In this document: one piece after another, positions 58,101 to 64,000 of the stretch | Layout: every line of letters starts with the position of its first letter | How positions within the stretch are numbered: the stretch's first letter is position 1 | Assembly (NCBI RefSeq): GCF_003945595.2 | Contig: NW_024104621.1 | Span: 372,001-436,000, forward strand | Length of the DNA stretch: 64,000 nucleotides | Direction: 5' to 3' | Source of the DNA: Pipra filicauda | Taxonomy: Eukaryota; Chordata; Aves; Passeriformes; Pipridae | The notes under the pieces: model-generated | Database searches by the model: none | Told to the model about the DNA's origin: nothing | The model's input: the letters and a program-made list of their open reading frames with translations, nothing else | Position numbers and translations under genes: made by a program

Positions 58101-59117
58101 TTTCAAAAATGGACCCAATTACAGTCCCAAGGTATTGGAATTACCAACTTTGAAGAGGATACGATTAGCAATAACTGGATTAAGAACTATCGAGGTATAC
58201 CCCACCGGAAGCTCCTGACAGCTCTACAATTGAGGGTGAACATCTACCCCACCAGAGAATATCTAGCGAGAGGGAAGACAGATGGATACATCTGGTCCTG
58301 TAGACACTGCCAAGCCGGGAACGAATCCTGTTCTCACATCATGGGACAATGCCCAGTAGTTAAAGATGCCAGGATAAAACATCACAATTACATCTGAAAC
58401 ATGCTTTCAGAGGAAGCGAAAAAGAAAGACTGGGGCATCTATCAGGAACCTAATATAAGAGACACAGATGGGGAGCTGTTTAAACACGACCTCATCTTTT
58501 GTGAAGGAAAAACAGGCACTTGTCGTGGATGTTACAGTGACATATGAAGCGGATAATACCACTCTAGAGAAAGCAGCAAAAGAAAAAGTGAAAAAGTATC
58601 AACATCTGGAAAAGGAGATCCAAGAATTAACCAACACAGACAAAGTCATCTTCATGGACTTCCCCCTTGGATTAACGGGTAAGTGGTATAACAAAAATTT
58701 TGATCTTTTGCAGACTCTGGGTCTATCAGCCTCAAAGCAGGAAAGGACAGCCCGAGCTTTGGCGTCCAGAGCCCTTCTCACCTCTGTTGACATCGTACAT
58801 ATGTTTGCGAGTAAAAGTTCACACAACTCTCTAAGTAGTTAAGTCCTTCTGTTGTTCCCAGTGTTTTAGAATTCACTGGTTTTATTCCTTTACACTTTTT
58901 ATCATCTTTTACTGTATTTACTGATTTTATTAATATTACTCTTGGTCTATTGTATTTTACTAACTGCTATTAAAGCTGTGTTATCTGTTGTGACCCTATT
59001 CCGCAAAAGTGGCAAATCTCGTAATGATTACATCTAGCGCTCACTGGACGTGACATTGGTGGATGGGCCACCTCTAACCTGGAAAAGGTGCACACAATAA
59101 AGTGTGTGTTCGTCTAA
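55113..59117 (+). mobile_element. R2 non-LTR retrotransposon at its 28S target, nearly full length, inactivated
   Basis: 5' junction at the R2 position of 28S (actatgaatctctta|aaggag). About 450 nt of 5'UTR, including three short tandem copies of ggctaatgccact at 55458-55512, then a broken ORF and a 3'UTR shared with the other copy, ending cgtctaat. Downstream is IGS subrepeat, not the expected 28S 3' flank. The 5' end of R2 elements normally folds as an HDV-like ribozyme; I could not test this. Confidence 0.9.
55569..58842 (+). pseudogene. R2 ORF: zinc fingers, reverse transcriptase, endonuclease, with frameshifts
   Basis: Pieces in changing frames: 55609-56142, 56013-56348, 56345-56716, 56686-57036, 56997-58397 and 58468-58842. 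N-terminal zinc fingers CIKCGLQSDNYC...HYPLC and CEECRRNFQSKSGLGQHK with a second His four residues on (CCHH). RT from WRPITVMSVILRLF to VEQGDPISPLL. The catalytic motif reads FANDL at 57297-57311, so one catalytic Asp is Asn. C-terminal CRHCQAGNESCSHIMGQC knuckle, then TGA at 58395-58397 and a frameshift before the endonuclease core (ALVVDVTVTYE). Dead copy. Confidence 0.9.
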
Positions 59118-60545
59118 TAGCTTGGACTCTCTTCACAGGGGATGATTGTGGCTGCCTTGATTCGGCTGCCAGGGTGCTGGTGGGTAGAACTGCTCTCCGA
59201 GTCTGGTGGGTAGACCCGGTTTTGGAGCTCAGCCCCATGGGTAGACCTGGTGCCTGAGCCCAGTGGGTACACCTGGTGTCCGAGCTTAGTGGGTAGACCT
59301 GGTGTCTGAGCTCAGCCTGTAGACATGCTGAGTGATCTGCTCACAGCAGGTAGACCTGGTATCCGAGCCCGGTGGCTAGACCTGGTGTCCAAGTCAGGCG
59401 GGTAGACCTGGTGTCCCAGTGCAGCGGGCTCATCGGCTAGACCTGTTCTCCAAGTCGGGCAGTGAGACTGGGTTCCAAGGGCTTAGTCGAGGACCTCGGT
59501 GGGAACCAAGGCACTGCCGTTTCTGCCCGGTGCTCCGAGTGAGAAAGAAATGGCATTGTGTGCATTGCGGGTAAAGAGAGGAAGTAGCTTGGACTCTCTT
59601 AATGTGGTACAGCAGCGGCCGACTGGGTGCGGCCACGGGGGTACTGGCGGGTAGAACCATCGCCCGAGCTTAGCGGACGGAGCTTGTCTCAGGGCTTGAC
59701 CAGGGCCCTTGACGGACCCTGAGAAGGTGTGATTTCTGCCTGCTGTCTGAGTGGGAAAGAAAAGGTACTGTGTGTGGTGCGGGTAAAGATGGGGAGTAAC
59801 TTGGACTCTCTTTAGGTAGGTGGCATGGCTGTGGCCGCCACAGTTCGGCTACTGAGGTGCCGGCGGGTAGAACTGCTCTCCAAGCCCGGCAGGTAGACCT
59901 GGTTTTGGAACTCAGCAGGTAGAGCTGATGTCCACGCTCAGCGGGTAGACCTGTTGTCCAATCACAGAGGGTAGACCTGGTATCTGAACCCAGCGGCTAG
60001 ACCTGGTGTCTGAGCCAGGCAGGTAGACCTGGTGTCCGTGCACAGTGGGTAGAGCTGGTGTCCGTGCTCAGCAGGTAGACCTGCTCTCTGGGTCTAGCGG
60101 GTAGACCTGTTGACCGAGCTCGGCAGATAGACCCATTCTCTGAGCCCGGTGGGTAGACCGGCTGTCTGATCCGATCCCAGTGAGTAGACCTGGTGTCCCA
60201 GAGCAGTGGGTAGACCTGCTGTCAAATTTTATCCCAGCAGGTAGACCTGCTCTCCTGGTCAAGCAGCTAGACCTGGTTCCAAGGGTTTAGCCGAGGCCCT
60301 TGGCAGGCGCCGAGGCACTGCCATTTCTGCCCGGTGCTCCGAGCGGGAAAGAAACAGCACTGTGTGCAGTGCGGGTAAAGAGGGGGATTAGTTTGGACTC
60401 TCTTTAGGTAGGTGGCTGCCGAGGTGCTGGCGGGTAGAGCTGCGCTCCTAGCCCAGCGGGTAGACCTGATTTTGGAGCTCAGCAGGTAGACCTGGTGTCC
60501 GAGCCTGGTGGGTAGACCTGGTGTCTGAGTTTTTTGAGTTGACCA
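59118..60545 (+). repeat. rDNA IGS subrepeats after R2
   Basis: Same 26-29 bp GGGTAGACCTGGTGTCCGAG units as at 13.1-16.7 kb. R2-site mimics at 59120-59135 (partial), 59569-59602, 59781-59820 and 60373-60412; the latter two include gactctctttaggtagg, closest to the true target. Confidence 0.8.
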
Positions 60546-63365
60546 GTTCTCCAACTTAAATGCAGCTGGTCTTGTGTTCTGCCGGGTGCTGGCGAGCATA
60601 AGGTCTACCTGGTTCCGGGGCTGGTGAGCATCAGGTCTACCCAGTTCCAAGGCCATCCAATCTGGTCGCTGCGGCTGCAGATGGTGACCTGTGCCCCGGC
60701 GGCATCCTGGCGCAGGGCTACCAGGTCTACCTGGCTCCGATGGGATTTAGGTGCCTGTTGGTATTTTCGGGGTAGGCCTGTTCTCGCGGCTGGCCCCCGA
60801 AGTCGGGTAAGGGGTTGTTGTTGGGCGTCGCCTCTGGTTAGGTCCCAGCGAAAGGTGGCCTGCTCTTGCGCGCCTCCCCGTTGAGTAGCCTTGAGCCGCT
60901 TTGGAGGCGCGGCAGGGCCAGGACACGTCTGTCTGTATTATGGGCAGGGGTTGTAGAGCAGTGCATGTTCCAAGGGCCCCTTTTCTTCCGCGTCTGCTGC
61001 AAAGCGCAGCCTTCAGCCCGTGACATGGGCCGGCACCCCACGAGTGGCAGGAAGGTCAGTGAGAAAACCGCGGGGCACTCAACTGGCTTCCTCGGGCGGC
61101 CTGATGATGGGAGGAAGATGAGAGCCGAGCGAAAGCGCAGCGAGGGAGTGCGGGACTGGGACGGCCGAGGGGCACACGGGGGCCCAGCAGTGTACAACCC
61201 AAGCCGGTGGCGGCTGCCGGTTCCCCAAGGGCCCTGGGCGAAGGCGGCGGTGAGGGTGGCGAGGTGTCATCGTCTTGTGGCGGGCATTGTTGCGGGCAGT
61301 TGGTGGCCAGGGCTTGGGTGGCCGAACCCGCTCAGGTTTTCCCCAACCGCCTCCCGAGAGCCCCGAAGATGGCCCGGGCCTAGGTGGCGGCACCCTGTCC
61401 TCCTCTGACGAAGGCGGCAGTGCCGGTGGTGTGCTAGGGACTGGCGGTGGGTGTACGACCTTGCCTGGACCCGACCAGTTGCCGGAGGGGCTCGGTGATG
61501 GGACTACCCATTGTCGGGCAAGGCGGTACACTCGGTGTGCCTCAGGTCTTTTGTTCATTCCCCCTTCCTCAGCCCTAAACCGGGGACCCGCCGAGTGGGT
61601 CGAAGGTAGCAGCAGCAGGGTGTGGCCGGAGGCTGCGCCTGCAGCCTGAGAACCCAACAGAGTTGCCGAGAGCCCTGGGTGAGGTGGTGGTGCATCGTCC
61701 CTCCCTTCTCTTCTACTGGAACCAGAGCCAGGTGGCCTGTGCAGTCGGGCCTGCCCCGCCGGTGTGATTGCCGGAGGACTGGGTTCTGCGAAGGTCTGCT
61801 GGCCAGAGGTCAGGTTGCGGGCGAAGTGGGGGCGCCTTCCTGGCCAGTTTGTTTTTTTCCTCTGGCGGCCTTAAGCCGCAGCACGCTGAGTGCGCCGGGG
61901 GAGAGAGCGAGAGCAGCCTGGCGGTGGCCGGCAGCCTCCAAGGTGCAAGCCCGTGGGCAGCGAAAGGGAATCGGGGAGCGAGGGGCGCGGGCCCCGCCCC
62001 GAGCCCCGGGAGGCCGTGGTTAGCACGGCGAGCGAGAGGCATGCGTACTTTTTGGGGGTTTGTTCTTTTTCTCCCCGTCACCTTTCTGGGGGAAGCCGAC
62101 AGCCACGAGGCGGGCGAAAGCCGGTGGTCGGTGGCGCTTTCGCACGCTGGAGGTGCCGCTGGGGTGAGCGGGGCCGTCTGCAGCCCATGCCTCCAACCCA
62201 GTGATGCCGTTCTGTGGGAGGTGGCTGTGGGCCCGGGAGGGCCAGAAGCGTGGGTTGCCCAGAGCCGGGCGTCTGGCGGCATCCGCCTCCTGCCAGGCCT
62301 GGGAGCACTCTGGAGTGTGCGGACCACTGGCGTCGGCGGCCTCGGGCGTGCCGTCCTCCCCATTGTGGTGGCAGACTGAGTGAGAGTGGTCGTGGAGCCG
62401 TTCCCTCAGTAGCGATGGATGAGGCTTTTCGGGAGGCGTGGGAGAGGGCCCCTGGTGGGCCGGTGCTCCTCCGTGGCTGGCCGAGGCGTGGCGGAGGCCG
62501 GTGTTCAGGTTGGGCTGTCTCCTTTGCCCGTGGGCTTCCCGTGGCAGGCAAGGCGCCGTCCCTCCTGGCGGGGAGGGGCTTCTTCACCGTGCTGGGCTGT
62601 GTGACAGCCACTCGCCTCCGCGAGCCTTTCAGGTGTCCTTGGGAACAGGTGAGGTGCCGGTGCCGGCCTTGGTCTGGGTTGCGCCTGTGGGTGCCAGCCG
62701 CGAGCAGCGCTGGGCGGCGGTGCGGCTGGAGCCGACGGCAAGCCAGAGAGAGAATGAAAGGGAAGGCTCGGGGGTACTGCGAACTTCCCCCCCCACAGCT
62801 AGTGCTGGAGAGGGCAGTGGGTCGCTGTGCCGCTGCCCGTTGCCGAGTGAGCCGCCCCGGCCAAGGGACCTTAGTGACCGGGCTGCGCCCGCCTCGTTGG
62901 GTCGCTGTCTCCTCTAGCATGTCCGGTGGTGCCGTGTTGCCGAGTGTTGACCCGGCCGGCCTCGGGGGCCGGTCAGCCCCATCCGAGCCACAGCTGGCGG
63001 TATTGTGCGGCTGAGCGAGGGAAACAAAGGCGAGTCCGCAGGAGGCCACCTGACTGAAGCTGCGCAGCTGTACCGGCTCTTTGCCCGCAGTGGCGCGGGA
63101 AGGGTCGGCCGCCAGGGTTGGCCATCGCCGCGCATGGTTCCCTCCACATGCACGCGGCACCTTCCTCGCCCAGGTGCCGCCTCGTCCGCCGGGCCGCAGG
63201 GTTTGGCAGGGGCTGCCAGCGCCCGTGCCCGCCATGCCCCGCTGACGTCCGCTGCGAGGTCCAGAGAGAAGAGGGAGTGAGAAGCCAGCCGGCGGGGCGC
63301 TGTGAGGGTTGGTGGGGTTGGCGGGCCACCATCAGGGCGACAGGCGGTGCCGCTCGGGTGGCAGC
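60546..63365 (+). other. rDNA spacer / 5' external transcribed spacer, copy 2
   Basis: Non-coding, GC-rich, collinear with 16.7-19.37 kb but diverged by many substitutions and indels. It runs into 18S. Long frames on both strands are compositional. Confidence 0.7.
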
Positions 63366-64000
63366 TACCTGGTTGATCCTCCCAGTAGCATAGGCTTGTC
63401 TCAAAGCTTAAGCCATGCATGTCTAAGTACACACAGGCGGTACAGTGAAACTGCGAATGGCTCATTAAATCAGTTATGGTTCCTTTGGTCGCTCCTCTCC
63501 CGCTCCTTGGATAGCTGTGGTAATTCAAGAGCTAATACATGCCGACGAGCGCCGACCTCCAGGGACGCGTGCATTTATCATACCAAAAACAACCCGGGCC
63601 TGCCTGGCAGCTTTGGTGACTCTAGATAACCTTGAGCCGATCGCACGCCCCTGCGGCGGCGACGACCCATTCGAATGTCTGCCCTATCAACTTTTGCTGG
63701 TACTGTCTGTGCCTACCATGGTGACCACGGGTGACGGGGAATCAGGGTTCAATTCTGGAGAGGGAGCCTGAGAAACGGCTACCACATCCAAGGAAGGCAG
63801 CAGGCGCGCAAATTACCCACTCCCGACCCGGGGAAGTAGTGACGAAAAATAAAAACACAGGACTCGTTCGAGGCCCTGTAATTGGAATGAGTGCACTTGA
63901 GCAAGGATCCATTGGAGGGCAAGTCTGGTGCTAGCAACTGCGGTAATTCCAGCTCCAATAGTGTATTTTAAAGTTGCTGCAGTTAAAAAGCTTGTGGTTG
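63366..64000 (+). pseudogene. 18S rRNA 5' third, degenerate, continues beyond window
   Basis: Starts tacctggttgatcctcccag and follows 18S to the 530-loop region. Deviations at conserved places: cctcccag for cctgccag, ataggc for atatgc, a gap between gagtgcact and gaggatcc-equivalent (tgagcaaggatcc), and gcaactgcggtaattcc in the normally invariant gcagccgcggtaa. These argue for a pseudogene. Confidence 0.92.

Overview
Vertebrate nuclear DNA, most likely a bird and a GC-rich microchromosome. Reasons: short-intron genes with minisatellite-filled introns, ERV-K-like and ERV-L-like proviruses, an R2 retrotransposon of a kind described from passerines, and rDNA close to a CYP21 gene. In chicken, CYP21 lies in the MHC on chromosome 16, which also carries the nucleolar organiser, so an MHC/NOR-type chromosome is the natural reading (inference). 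Prokaryotic features such as ribosome binding sites, operons and CRISPR do not apply here.

Layout. 1-6.06 kb: 3' part (exons 3-10) of a steroid 21-hydroxylase gene, + strand, with poly(A) signal. 6.1-8.5 kb: CpG-rich candidate promoter, a solo LTR and old repeat debris. 8.47-12.62 kb: betaretrovirus-like (ERV-K type) provirus with gag-pro-pol in successive -1 frames, broken by a nested reversed solo LTR and cut off inside RT by rDNA spacer. 12.62-19.48 kb: rDNA spacer and 5'ETS (with a 5'-truncated R2) leading to about 110 nt of degenerate 18S. That 18S abuts the middle of a STAG3 exon. 19.48-29.2 kb: 5' half of STAG3 on the - strand with large intronic minisatellites. Its first coding exon is split by an ERV-L provirus (23.85-28.39 kb). 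29.2-39.5 kb: minisatellites, a 190-bp satellite, two copies of a 1.4-kb repeat, and GGGAAAA and TACTGGG arrays. 39.5-52.8 kb: large decamer satellite (ACACTCAGAC) with a solo LTR and strand-switch points. 53.1-64 kb: degenerate ITS2/28S, an R2 element in the 28S site, IGS subrepeats, 5'ETS and the start of another degenerate 18S.

Most notable points. (1) The ERV-L carries, between its primer binding site and pol where gag should be, a segment that reads as the 5'UTR and N-terminus of host LTA4H (leukotriene A4 hydrolase), and its primer binding site is extended to a 57-nt imprint of the 3' half of tRNA-Leu(CAG). (2) This provirus sits about seven codons inside the STAG3 coding sequence with a 5-bp target duplication. 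(3) The rDNA IGS subrepeats contain copies of the 28S segment that ends at the R2 insertion point, and one R2 element has inserted into such an IGS decoy.

The rDNA here is a collection of pseudogene pieces, not a working unit: the 28S lacks about 2 kb and the 18S has changes in the normally invariant 530 loop. Several abrupt junctions (ERV/rDNA at 12.62 kb, 18S/STAG3 at 19.48 kb, satellite/rDNA at 53.1 kb) could be real rearrangements at a NOR border or assembly joins. Sequence alone cannot decide.
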